Both the position numbers and the translations under genes were made by a program. Of a stretch of DNA of 64,000 bases, positions 46,776-56,120 are shown one piece after another (the stretch's first letter is position 1; the number at the start of each line of letters is the position of its first letter). The notes under the pieces are model-generated. The model had not been told where the DNA came from. It worked only from the letters and a program-made list of their open reading frames with translations, and did no database searches. The DNA comes from Chloroflexota bacterium (lineage in GTDB: Bacteria > Chloroflexota > UBA11872). The stretch is taken from contig JAJEGF010000004.1 in assembly GCA_022820025.1 (NCBI GenBank), forward strand, positions 1 to 64,000. The letters are read 5' to 3'.

Positions 46776-47127
46776 TCAGGCGAAGCGGTCCGGGCCGAAA
46801 CGTCTGACGAGTGGATCCAGGCGGTCGTCGCATACGGGGTCGGCCACGAGTTCGGCAGTCACCGGCGCAAGGTCTAGGCCCTTGGTGAAGTAGCCGGTGG
46901 CGACGATGAGTCCCTCCACGGGCGACGGGCCGATGACCGGGAAGCCATCGGCCGACTGGGGACGGAAGCCCATCCAGGTTTCAACGATCTCGGCGTTCGT
47001 GAGTCCGGGGACGAGGGCGGCGGCAGCGCCGCGGACCTGCCGGATGGCGCCGGCGTCGATGTGGGCGTCGAACCCCACGTCTTCCTGCGGGGCGCCCAGC
47101 GCGACGCGTCCGTCGGCACGCGACTCG
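46776..47127 (-). pseudogene. 3' fragment of a ThiO-like FAD oxidase (paralog of 47720-48814)
   Basis: SRADGRVALGAPQEDVGFDAHIDAGAIRQVRGAAAALVPGLTNAEIVETWMGFRPQSADGFPVIGPS... closely matches the C-terminal ~120 aa of the downstream gene; homology ends at ~47127. Confidence 0.88.
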
Positions 47128-47206
47128 CCATGAGGACTTGCCGAACCGTCCTCAGAACGCCCCGGCGTCGAGCCTGCGGCCGTGTTGAACGACGACTGCC
47201 CCGGAC

Positions 47207-47542
47207 TTATACCCTCTCGGCTTCCGAAGACTCGGCTGCGTCGCGCTCCTTGATTTCCGACGACTCCGTCAAGCCGTTCTCGCCGAATTCCGACGATTCG
47301 GTTTTGCCATTCTCCGGCGGCGGTCTGTTGGTACCAACGTTCTGGCGGACGCGACTCACCGCGCCTGTGGCGGTGGCGCCCGTCGTTCGCGCCGCCCGTT
47401 TGGTGGTCGCCTGAACTCGGCTAGCCCCCGCCTTCGCCCAGGCCGCGAGCGGCCGGCCGGCCTCCAGGGCTTTTCGATTGAATCGGACGATGACCGCACC
47501 GGCAACCAGCAGTGCCGCAGAGATTCCAAGGAGCTTTTTCAT
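47207..47542 (-). CDS. Small single-pass membrane protein with acidic Ser/Glu C-terminus
   Basis: MKKLLGISAALLVAGAVIVRFNRKALEAG...TESSEFGENGLTESSEIKERDAAESSEAERV; internal ATG at 47542. Confidence 0.6.
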   Translation of the reverse strand: MKKLLGISAALLVAGAVIVRFNRKALEAGRPLAAWAKAGASRVQATTKRAARTTGATATGAVSRVRQNVGTNRPPPENGKTESSEFGENGLTESSEIKERDAAESSEAERV

Positions 47543-47719
47543 CGCATACCTCCACGCAATACAGCAGCCAATCAAGGCTCTAGCTAGGTGTCATGATCCT
47601 GGCGCCAAAAACGCACGCGGACTGACGCCTACCAGGGGCCGGTCGCCCTGCTCAGGATCGAGCCATGGGTTCGGCCGATTGATCAATGGTACACGCCGGA
47701 GCGGAGACTAAGCCCGGGT

Positions 47720-48814
47720 TCAGTTAAAGCGAATCGGTCCGAAGGGCACCAGCAGCGGGTCAAGCCGACCGTCGCATACGAGGTCGGCGACGAGTTCGGC
47801 CGTCACGGGCGCCAGGGCGATGCCCTTGGTGAAGTGCCCGGTGGCGACGACGAGTCCCTCGACAGCCGTCGGGCCGATGACCGGGAATCCGTCGGCTGAC
47901 TGGGGGCGGAAACCCATCCAGGTCTCCACGATCTCGGCATCGGAAAGTCCGGGAACGAGGGCGGCGGCATCGCCGTGGACCTGCCGGATGGCGTCGGCGT
48001 CGATGTGGGCGTCGAATCCCACGTCCTCCTGCGTGGCGCCCAGCGCGACGCGTCCGTCGGCGCGCGACACGATGACGCCCTCAGGGAAGTTAACGGCTCG
48101 ACGCGGTCCCTCGGCGCGCACGGCGCACATCTGCCCCTTGCAGGGACGCACGGGCAGCCGGAAGCCCGGCGCCAGGCCGGCGCACCAGGCGCCGGCGGCC
48201 AGGATCACCGCGGAGGCGGCGATAGACCGGTCGCGCAGGCCGACGCCCGCGGCGCGGCCGCCGGTGACCTGGATAGAGGTGGCGGGTGAGTCCGTCAATA
48301 CCTCGACGCCAGCCGACCGAACGGCCTGCTCCAGGGCTGCGGCGAGCGGGCGCGGATCCAGCGAGGCGTCGGCCGGGAACAGCGCCGCCGCTTCAACGGG
48401 ACCGGTACACGACGGTTCCAGCGCGCGGAGTTCCCACGGTGTCAGGCGTTCGGCCGGGTATCCGGCGTCCGTCAGCCACGACACTCTCGACGTGAGTTCC
48501 GTGACGTCTTCGTCGGTGCGCGCGACGGCGAGGATGCCGTCGGCACACCAACCCACGGCATCGGCCCCAACCTGTTCCAGGAATTCCGGATAGGCCGCGA
48601 GCGAGCGGCGCAGCAGGTCGAACAGGGGTCCGGGGCCGGCCCCGTACTGGTGGGCGGCAATGATCCCCGCGGCGGCCCAGGTGGACTCGCGCGCCGGCCG
48701 CCCGCGCTCGATCAGGGTGACGCGCAGGCCGCGTTCTCGCAGTTCCCAGGCGCAGGCCAGGCCAACGATGCCGCCGCCCACGACGGCGACGTCAGCGGTG
48801 TGTCCGTCACTCAC
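47720..48814 (-). CDS. FAD-dependent glycine/D-amino-acid oxidase (ThiO-like)
   Basis: VAVVGGGIVGLACAWELRERGLRVTLIERGRPARESTWAAAGIIA; GFRPQSADGFPVIGP. Confidence 0.9.
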   Translation of the reverse strand: MSDGHTADVAVVGGGIVGLACAWELRERGLRVTLIERGRPARESTWAAAGIIAAHQYGAGPGPLFDLLRRSLAAYPEFLEQVGADAVGWCADGILAVARTDEDVTELTSRVSWLTDAGYPAERLTPWELRALEPSCTGPVEAAALFPADASLDPRPLAAALEQAVRSAGVEVLTDSPATSIQVTGGRAAGVGLRDRSIAASAVILAAGAWCAGLAPGFRLPVRPCKGQMCAVRAEGPRRAVNFPEGVIVSRADGRVALGATQEDVGFDAHIDADAIRQVHGDAAALVPGLSDAEIVETWMGFRPQSADGFPVIGPTAVEGLVVATGHFTKGIALAPVTAELVADLVCDGRLDPLLVPFGPIRFN

Positions 48815-48847
48815 CGCCTTGCCGATCCGGTGCGGGTCAGTCTCCGA

Positions 48848-49642
48848 CTAGGCCCCGTCCACGGCGGCGCGCAGCGCTTCGCCGTTCTGGGCCCACCAGC
48901 TGGAGAGGATGCCGATGTCGGTGCCGATCGAGAAGTGCGTCACGCCCATGTCCAGGTAGCGCTTGGCGTGGTCGGGCGAGCCGATTTCGGCGCGCGGCTG
49001 AATGCCCATGCCGAGCGCGGTCTTGATGACGTAGGCCTCGGCTTCGCGAACCTCAGGGGAGCCGCCCTGGCCCGGCTTGTCGATGCTCATGGCGTAGTCG
49101 GTGGGACCGAACTGGACCATGTCCACGCCGCCGACGCCAATGACGTTTTCAAGATTCCGGACGGCTTCGTCCTTCTCGATCATCAGCATCACCACGGCTT
49201 GTTCCAGCGCGTCGACGAATGCTTGGCTGCCGCCCTCGCGTACGTAGCCGGTGTCGCGGCGCGACCCCGCGCCATGCTTACCGCCGGTGGACGGGGTGCT
49301 GGCCCGGACCGCCTGCACGCATTCGCGCGCTTCCTCGGGCGTTCGCACGTCCGCAAACAGGAGGTTCTGGATTCCCGAGCCGATGGCTCGAACGGTCAGG
49401 TAGGTCCGCGGCTCCTGCTCGATCTTCATCATGCCGCTGAAGTTGTCGAAGAGATCGATGGCGCGCCCGATGTTCTCCAGCGCGTACAGGTCGTAGGGCG
49501 CGTACTCGGCGACGAATTCCACGTAGTCGTACTGCCCGGTCTGGCCGACCAGTTCAACGATCGCGGGCCAGGAGATGAGGACGTGGGTGCTGTAGCTGGG
49601 CTGGCCGGCGTCCAGCAGTTCGCGAAGACGGTTAGGGCGCAT
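48848..49642 (-). CDS. HpcH/HpaI aldolase/citrate lyase family protein
   Basis: LALENIGRAIDLFDN..., MLMIEKDEAVRNLENVIGVGGVDMVQFGPTDYAMSI; THFSIGTDIGILSSWW. Confidence 0.88.
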   Translation of the reverse strand: MRPNRLRELLDAGQPSYSTHVLISWPAIVELVGQTGQYDYVEFVAEYAPYDLYALENIGRAIDLFDNFSGMMKIEQEPRTYLTVRAIGSGIQNLLFADVRTPEEARECVQAVRASTPSTGGKHGAGSRRDTGYVREGGSQAFVDALEQAVVMLMIEKDEAVRNLENVIGVGGVDMVQFGPTDYAMSIDKPGQGGSPEVREAEAYVIKTALGMGIQPRAEIGSPDHAKRYLDMGVTHFSIGTDIGILSSWWAQNGEALRAAVDGA

Positions 49643-49720
49643 GAGGACTTACCAGTTAGGTGTCGGCTGCGGCGCAGTGTTTCACACCGCCGCAGGCCGC
49701 GTCTCAGCCGGCTGCCGCGC

Positions 49721-50872
49721 TCAGGTCACCAGGTACTCGCGCAGACCGTCCCAGTTGACGTGCATGCCAAGGCCGGGGCCTTGCGGGAGACGAACCGTGC
49801 CGCGCTCGGTCAGTTCCAGCTTCTCGTGGAACATGACCTCGTTCAGACCGGCCACGTTGGGGTTGTAGTACTCCAGGATCAGCGGCATGGGGAAGGCCGC
49901 CAGCAGGTGAATGTGGATCTCCTGCAAGCCGTGGGGCGCAATCGGAATCTCGTAGGCCGCCGCCAGGGCCGCGACTCTCCGGTATTCCGTGATGCCGCCG
50001 AGCACCATCGCGTCGGGATTCAGGATGTCCACGGCGCCGGTTTCCAGGAGTTCGCGGAAGCCCCAGCGGGTGTACTCGTTCTCGCCCGCGGCGACCGGCA
50101 CCGTCGACGAACGGGCCGTCGCGGCGCTGCCGCGCATATTGTCGGGTGAAACCGGCTCCTCGAACCAGAAGGCGTCGTATTCCTCGAGGATGCGAGCCAT
50201 GCGAACCGCGTCCGCCTGCACGTAGGCGTTGTTGGCGTCCACCAGCAGGTCAATGTCGGGGCCGATGGCGTCGCGAACGGCGCGGATGCGGACCTCGTCT
50301 TGGCGAAGCGGGACCGCGCCGATCTTCATCTTGACGGCGTTGGCGCCCTGCTCCACGTAACTGAGCATCTCGTCCTGCAACTCGGCCAGGCCCTTGCCCT
50401 CGGCGTAGTAACCGCCGGCGATGTAGGCGCGCACCTCGTCCGTGAATCCGCCCAGCACCTGGTAGAGCGGGCACTCAAAGGACTTGGCCACGATGTCCCA
50501 CAGCGCGATGTCAATGGCCGAAATAGCCCTGGTCGTCAGACCCTTACGGCCGAAAATCTTGGGCTGGTAGAGCGATTCCCAGATGCGCTCGACGTTGCGC
50601 GGGTCCTCGCCGACCAGCGCCTGCCGCATGTCGTTGACGGTGGCGATGGTGGCGTCACCCTGCGCCGTCGCGGCGATGCCGCCCGCGCCGCAGATCCCAA
50701 AGCCTTCCAGACCGTCGTCAGTCGATATCCGCACCACCACGTTCTTGGATGCGGTGTAGGTGTATTTCCCGTTGCTGATCGGGGTGTCGTACGGCTTGGC
50801 GTATAGCTCGGCGGTGACGTCAGTGATCTTCACGCGGCGGCTCGCAGTGGCTGAAAGGTCGGGCCGCAGCAA
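49721..50872 (-). CDS. Mandelate racemase/muconate lactonizing enzyme (enolase superfamily)
   Basis: MKIGAVPLRQDEVRIRAVRDAIGPDIDLLVDANNAYVQADAVRMARILEEYDAFWFEEPVSPDN. Confidence 0.93.
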   Translation of the reverse strand: MLRPDLSATASRRVKITDVTAELYAKPYDTPISNGKYTYTASKNVVVRISTDDGLEGFGICGAGGIAATAQGDATIATVNDMRQALVGEDPRNVERIWESLYQPKIFGRKGLTTRAISAIDIALWDIVAKSFECPLYQVLGGFTDEVRAYIAGGYYAEGKGLAELQDEMLSYVEQGANAVKMKIGAVPLRQDEVRIRAVRDAIGPDIDLLVDANNAYVQADAVRMARILEEYDAFWFEEPVSPDNMRGSAATARSSTVPVAAGENEYTRWGFRELLETGAVDILNPDAMVLGGITEYRRVAALAAAYEIPIAPHGLQEIHIHLLAAFPMPLILEYYNPNVAGLNEVMFHEKLELTERGTVRLPQGPGLGMHVNWDGLREYLVT

Positions 50873-50897
50873 ACCACGGCGACGGGCGCGCGGTCAA

Positions 50898-51755
50898 TCA
50901 CTGGCGGGCGACGCTTGGCTGGTCCACAACCATGAACGAAGTTTCAGCCGCCACGGCGCCGTCCACGGTGATCGCAACCGAGTGTTTGCCAAGGCAGTTG
51001 GTCTCGTCCACGTAGAACGCAAAGTACCCGCGCCGCAGCGCCTGTTGCGGACCAGTCTCGAATTCGCCGCCGCAACTGCCGGAACTCCAGCGGAAGCCAA
51101 GGCGCGCGCCCTCGCGCACATCGCGAAACTCGACGCTGATAAATATACGGTCGTCGAGTCCAAACACTTCCGACACGTCCTGCGGTCGCTGCAAACCATC
51201 CACGGTCAGCGCGGTGGCGACGCGGCCGATGTTCGCGCGCAGTGGAGTGGGCGTCCGCGCAGGAGTCGGCGGCGGTGCCACCGGCGGCTGGGTGACCGTC
51301 GGCGACGCCGCGGGAGCCGCCGTGGTTGGGCCAGGCGACGGTGAGGGCGATGCGACCGACGGAGCGGTGGGCGACGGACTTGGCGAAGGCGATAGCGCCG
51401 TCCCGGTCGCCGTGGGCGGCGGTCCGGCCGGCGGCGCTGTCGGCGGGGGCGTTGCCAGTGGCGGCGTGGGAGTCGTCGCCGGGACCGCCGCAGCCGTGGG
51501 CGTAAAGGTTGACGCAACGCGCGGAGCAGCGGCCAGGGATGCGGCCGTCGGCGCGGACGAACTCGCTGCGACAGTTGGCGCCGGGCTCTCGGACACCGGC
51601 GGCGCACGTGTGGGTACCGTCACGCTCGGCGTCTCCGCGACGTCGCCATTGCACGCCGCTATCGAAGCAAATGCCAGCCCCAGGCACACGTAGAGAAGCG
51701 CCGCCCTCGCGCGGGACCTCGCTGGTGTTGTGCAGCGTTGCACGCTGGTCCTCAT
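50898..51755 (-). CDS. Lipoprotein with long Pro/Thr/Ser/Ala linker and C-terminal beta-type domain
   Basis: Lipobox-like LAFASIAAC; TAPPAGPPPTATGTALSPSPSPSPTAPSVASPSPSPGP; C-terminal GRVATALTVDGLQRPQDVSEVFGLDDRIFISVEFRD. Confidence 0.7.
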   Translation of the reverse strand: MRTSVQRCTTPARSRARAALLYVCLGLAFASIAACNGDVAETPSVTVPTRAPPVSESPAPTVAASSSAPTAASLAAAPRVASTFTPTAAAVPATTPTPPLATPPPTAPPAGPPPTATGTALSPSPSPSPTAPSVASPSPSPGPTTAAPAASPTVTQPPVAPPPTPARTPTPLRANIGRVATALTVDGLQRPQDVSEVFGLDDRIFISVEFRDVREGARLGFRWSSGSCGGEFETGPQQALRRGYFAFYVDETNCLGKHSVAITVDGAVAAETSFMVVDQPSVARQ

Positions 51756-51912
51756 CAGTCGCCGCAGCCTATTTGGAGTCGCAGACTCGGATTAATCCAA
51801 GTAGCCAAAACGCTTGCTAAGCGTGCGTTGAGTCTAACAACGGCAGGCTCCAACTCTTTGGTCACTATGAGACCGCAGCAGACTGTCGCGGCGTTACGCG
51901 CGTCGCCCGGAA

Positions 51913-52896
51913 CTATCGTCCGTTGAGCGCCTCGTGCAGGCGGGTCAATACCTGCTCGGTCGCAATGTCGAGCGGCGCGTCCACGGTGGCGCCCGCCGCC
52001 AGGGCGTGGCCGCCGCCGCCGAAGGCTGCCGCCACCCGGTCGATCCGCGGCCCCTGTGAACGCAAACTCACGCGCGTACGCGACGCATCGATTTCGTAGA
52101 ACACGGCCACCGCCACCGCGTCGGCGACATCCTGGAGAGCGTTGGGAATGCCCTGCGAATCGGCAATGCGCGCACCCACATCCGCCGCCATCCGCTCGCT
52201 GACTTGCGTCCAGACCACGCGGCCGTCTTCTGACCGCACCGCCGCCGCCAGCGCGGCGCCCAGTAAGCGCGTGGCTTCGAATGTGCGTACGTTGAGCACC
52301 CGGCGCGGGATATCCGCCGTGGCGCCGCCCAGCGCTTGCAGGGCGGCAGCCGCTCGCAACGTGCGCGGACCCGTCTCCTTCGTCTGAAATCCGAGCGTGT
52401 CGGCTACCAACCCGGCCTGCAGCGCGATCGCGCCATCGCGCGAAATGCCGCCGCCCAGCGTGCTCAACAGCATCCAGATCACTTCCGCCGCGGCGGCGGC
52501 GTCCGAGACCACGTAGTTCACGTCGCCATAGCGGTCGTTGGTGACGTGGTGGTCAATGTTCACGATCGGACGAATCGCGCGCAGCGCCGTTCGGACGTCC
52601 TCGTCGGCGCTCAGAAGGCGCATGCTGGCCGTGTCGACGGAGAAGAGGACATCGAACGGTCGGGCGTCCGGCGGCGACGACAGCAATTCTGTTGTCAGCG
52701 CGTGAAATCGCTCAGTCCCCGGGATTGAGGCCATCACCGCATCAATGTTCTCGGGCTGACTGACCGCCAACACCGGTGAGGCGCCCAACGCCTCGAGAAT
52801 CGCCGCCAACCCAAGGGCTGAACCAAGGCTGTCGGGGTCCGGGTTTCGATGCGAGACAATGAGGGGACGCCTGGCTCGCCGAATGAGCGCCACCAC
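51913..52896 (-). CDS. nrnA: DHH/DHHA1 phosphoesterase, NrnA-like oligoribonuclease/pAp phosphatase
   Basis: LIVSHRNPDPDSLGSALGLAAIL; NIDHHVTNDRYGDVNYV; FGGGGHALAAGATV. Confidence 0.92.
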   Translation of the reverse strand: MVALIRRARRPLIVSHRNPDPDSLGSALGLAAILEALGASPVLAVSQPENIDAVMASIPGTERFHALTTELLSSPPDARPFDVLFSVDTASMRLLSADEDVRTALRAIRPIVNIDHHVTNDRYGDVNYVVSDAAAAAEVIWMLLSTLGGGISRDGAIALQAGLVADTLGFQTKETGPRTLRAAAALQALGGATADIPRRVLNVRTFEATRLLGAALAAAVRSEDGRVVWTQVSERMAADVGARIADSQGIPNALQDVADAVAVAVFYEIDASRTRVSLRSQGPRIDRVAAAFGGGGHALAAGATVDAPLDIATEQVLTRLHEALNGR

Positions 52897-53088
52897 CGCG
52901 CCGCGAACGTCAGGCTGGCGGGATGCGTCGCGGATGGCTGAGAGTCCTTGGGCGTGGGAGCACGGTCTGCGCCCATCTTATCGGCGCGGTCGGCCATTTC
53001 GGGACCCGGTGTTCCAGCAAGTCGCTTTCGCGTGCTAGGTTCGGGGGAGCGAGCGGAAATCTGTTTCCAATAGTCGCTGGGGGAACGC

Positions 53089-53556
53089 ATGAGCGCGGTT
53101 GAAACGGGCGAACGCATTGGCCTGCCGCAGGACAAGCCACCGGCCGAGCGGATGTCGCTGCCGATGGCCGCCCCGCCGTCTCCGGAGCCGGCCGCCGCGA
53201 TATCCCTGTCGCAGCGTGCCGCCCGAGCCTTTCGCGAGATCCTGGAAGGCAAGGGCGAGTCCTACGGCGCGCTCAAGGTTGCCGTTATGGGCGGCGGCTG
53301 CGCCGGAAACCAGTACGCCATGGCCATCGCCCGCGCCCCGGAACCCACCGACATCGTGCTGGAGTCTCGCGGCGTGGACATCTTCGTCGACAGTTCCAGC
53401 GCCCACATGATGGTCGGCGCCGAAATCGACTTCATCGACAGCATGATGGGCCGGGGTTTCACGGTCAGGAACCCGAGCGCGGAGCAAACCTGCGGCTGCG
53501 GCAGTTCCTTCAACACCAACGGCAGCGGCGTGAAGCCGGGAGGCTGCACCGCCTGA
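53089..53556 (+). CDS. Iron-sulfur cluster assembly/insertion protein (HesB/IscA/ErpA family)
   Basis: ISLSQRAARAFREILEGKGE...LKVAVMGGGCAGNQYAM; GFTVRNPSAEQTCGCGSSF. Confidence 0.92.
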   Translation: MSAVETGERIGLPQDKPPAERMSLPMAAPPSPEPAAAISLSQRAARAFREILEGKGESYGALKVAVMGGGCAGNQYAMAIARAPEPTDIVLESRGVDIFVDSSSAHMMVGAEIDFIDSMMGRGFTVRNPSAEQTCGCGSSFNTNGSGVKPGGCTA

Positions 53557-53569
53557 GCAGCGGCTTCGC

Positions 53570-55066
53570 TCAGCCGCCGTAACCCAGTTCGGCCAGCGCC
53601 TCGCGCGCGGCTGCGGCCTCGTCCCACGGCTCTTCCCGGTGGGCGAACTGAATGGACTGTTCGTGGCCTTTGCCGGCCAGCACGACGGTGTCGCCCGCAC
53701 GGGCCAGGTCGAACGCTCGAGCAATGGCCTCACGACGGTCGTGAATCGTTTCGAAGCGCGCGCCGCCAGGGGTGCTTCCGGCAATCACCGCGCGCGCAAT
53801 GTCCTCGGGGCGTTCTCGTCGCGGGTCCTCGTTGGTGACGATCGCCAGATCCGCGCCCTCCGAAGCGGCGCGGCCCAGCAGCGGGCGCTTCTCCGCGTCC
53901 TGGTCTCCCGCGCTGCCAAAGACCGCCAGCACCCGGCCGGAGGTGAATGCCCGAACCTCCGCCAGGCAAGCGGTCAGCGCCGCCGGCGTGTGGGCGAAGT
54001 CCACGATCACGTGAAACGGCTGGCCCAACTGAATGGTCTCCATGCGACCCTTGACGGGAGCGAACGAGGCCAGCCGGCCCACACCTGCCGACAGGTCTCC
54101 CGTGATACTGCCCACGCACGCCATGGCGGCCGCCACGTTGGAGACGTTCCAGCGACCGCGCAGGCGCGTCCGCGCTTCCCAATGGCCCCACGGCGATGAG
54201 CCCGCGACCACCAAGCCCTCAGGCGTGACGCCGGCGTAGCGCGCCGGCACGTCGGCCGGATTCATTTCGCCGAAGGTCAAGACGTCAACCGGGCACCCGT
54301 CGGCAAAGCCAGCCGTTACCGGATCGTCGGCATTGAGCAGCGCGACCTTGCCGCGTCCGTCATCCGGACCCTGTGCCAGCAGGTCCAACAGCCGACGCTT
54401 GGCCGCGCGATAAGCCTCCAGCGTGCCGTGCAGATCGAGGTGCTCATGGGTCACGTTGGTTATGACGGCCCGGTCGAAGGCGAAGCCGTCGACGCGCGCC
54501 AGTTCCAGGGCATGGGACGCCACTTCCACGACGGCCCAGGCGTCGCCCTCCCGAACCATTTGAGCCAGGAGCCGGGCCACGGTGGGGGCTTCCGGGGTCG
54601 TCAGCCGGCTGGCCTTCGCCAGGTCCACGCCGCCGGCCCGCGTGTTGACGGTCGTGAGTTCGCCGACTCCGCCGACGTAGGCGCCCAGCATCCAGGCGAT
54701 CAGTCGCGAGGTGCTGGTCTTGCCGTCCGTGCCCGTGACGCCCACGAGTCCCAACTCTCGATCCGGCTCGCCCCAAAACCGGCGGGACAGGCTGGCCAGG
54801 GCCACGCGGCCGTCAGGCACGATCGCCAGGCCAACGCGGGGAGGCGTCTCGACCGGGCGTTCCGCGACGATCGCCGCCGCCCCGGCGGCCAACGCGGCAG
54901 GTGCGTAGTCGTGGCCGTCGACCCGGAACCCTTGTCGGCAGACGAAGCACGATCCCGGCCTCACGTCCCTGGAATCAAGCGCAATGTCGCGAATGCGGGC
55001 GCCGGACGCGCGTATCGGCTGCGCGCCTGGCAGGCCCGCGATCAGCTCGTCAAAGGTCGGATGCAC
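53570..55066 (-). CDS. murE: UDP-N-acetylmuramyl-tripeptide synthetase
   Basis: LGLVGVTGTDGKTSTSRLIAWML; ITNVTHEHLDLHGTLEAYRAAKRRL; VIVDFAHTPAALTACL. Confidence 0.93.
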   Translation of the reverse strand: MHPTFDELIAGLPGAQPIRASGARIRDIALDSRDVRPGSCFVCRQGFRVDGHDYAPAALAAGAAAIVAERPVETPPRVGLAIVPDGRVALASLSRRFWGEPDRELGLVGVTGTDGKTSTSRLIAWMLGAYVGGVGELTTVNTRAGGVDLAKASRLTTPEAPTVARLLAQMVREGDAWAVVEVASHALELARVDGFAFDRAVITNVTHEHLDLHGTLEAYRAAKRRLLDLLAQGPDDGRGKVALLNADDPVTAGFADGCPVDVLTFGEMNPADVPARYAGVTPEGLVVAGSSPWGHWEARTRLRGRWNVSNVAAAMACVGSITGDLSAGVGRLASFAPVKGRMETIQLGQPFHVIVDFAHTPAALTACLAEVRAFTSGRVLAVFGSAGDQDAEKRPLLGRAASEGADLAIVTNEDPRRERPEDIARAVIAGSTPGGARFETIHDRREAIARAFDLARAGDTVVLAGKGHEQSIQFAHREEPWDEAAAAREALAELGYGG

Positions 55067-55076
55067 CTGCCTGGCC

Positions 55077-56120
55077 TCAGCCTTGCGGCTGTCCGCGCCG
55101 GCGCTGGAGCGCGGTGCGCGCGCGCAACACCCCCGAGGTCAGCACCCACGAGCGGACGCGTTGCAGCGAAAGGTCGTATGTACCCGGGTAGTCCACCAGC
55201 CGCGGGTTGAAGCCCAGCTTGAAGCGATGCACGCCGGCCATCGGGTCATGCGGATCGTCCGGATCGGCCATCCCCCAGAGGTCATAGCGTCGGCAGCCGC
55301 GTTCCCGCGCCCACTGCATGGCCGCCCACTGCGTGGCGTGCGGGGCCATGCGCCCGCGTTCGGCGTCCGACGACGCGCCATACAGATACACCGCCTCGGG
55401 ACCGAACGCGACGGCCATGAGCGCCGCCAGGGCGCGGCCCTCGTAGCGGGCCACGAAGAGCGCGGCATCATCGCCGAAAGTTTGCGCCACGTCGCGGTAA
55501 TAGGACGCCGCATGCACGGCAAACCCCTGGCGCTCCGCCGTGGCGGTGGTCATTTCATAGAACGCGTCGAAGCCGGCCTCGCTCGACTCCGCCACGACCT
55601 CCACGCCTCGCCGCCCAGCCAGCCGGATGTTGTAGCGCATTTTTGACTTGAACAAGCCCAATAGCTCGGAGTCATCCGCCGCCAAATCCACGACGGCCGT
55701 CCGCGGAATCTGCACAAAGGCCTCGGTCTTGCGAAACCCCAGTGCCTCCAGCACGGCCGCGTGCCGGGCGTGCACGGGCTCGACCCGCAGCAGCGATGCC
55801 CCGAGGCGCCGCGCTTCCGCGGAGGCCGCCTCGATCAGGATCCGAGCGTCCGCGTCCGATTCCGCCAGCGGACCGCGTGGAACGTAGGCCAACCCGACCG
55901 ACGGTCCCAGCGGCGGAACCCGGCGCGTTCGAGTCAAAAGCTGCACGCCCCCGCGCGGCGCATCGGCGTCACCCACGGCCAGCCGCGCCACCCGCCAGCC
56001 GTAGCGCGCCTTCAGGTCGCCCCAGGAACCGGATTGCAGCAGGGTCGCGCCCGGGTGCGCGGCGGCGAACCGATTCCACTGGCGAGCGCTCGATACGGAC
56101 CAGACCGGCGACACGGCTAC
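55077..56120 (-). CDS. FemAB-like peptidyltransferase (lipid II:glycine glycyltransferase family)
   Basis: LLQSGSWGDLKARYGWRVARLAV; LFKSKMRYNIRLAGRRGVEVV; YDLWGMADPDDPHDPMAGVHRFKLGFNPRLVDYPGTYDL. Confidence 0.9.
   Translation of the reverse strand, partial: VAVSPVWSVSSARQWNRFAAAHPGATLLQSGSWGDLKARYGWRVARLAVGDADAPRGGVQLLTRTRRVPPLGPSVGLAYVPRGPLAESDADARILIEAASAEARRLGASLLRVEPVHARHAAVLEALGFRKTEAFVQIPRTAVVDLAADDSELLGLFKSKMRYNIRLAGRRGVEVVAESSEAGFDAFYEMTTATAERQGFAVHAASYYRDVAQTFGDDAALFVARYEGRALAALMAVAFGPEAVYLYGASSDAERGRMAPHATQWAAMQWARERGCRRYDLWGMADPDDPHDPMAGVHRFKLGFNPRLVDYPGTYDLSLQRVRSWVLTSGVLRARTALQRRRGQPQG

Noticed and set aside
48650-50149. 499-aa plus-strand ORF
   Set aside because: Spans antisense of three well-supported minus-strand genes (ThiO-like, HpaI, MR/MLE).
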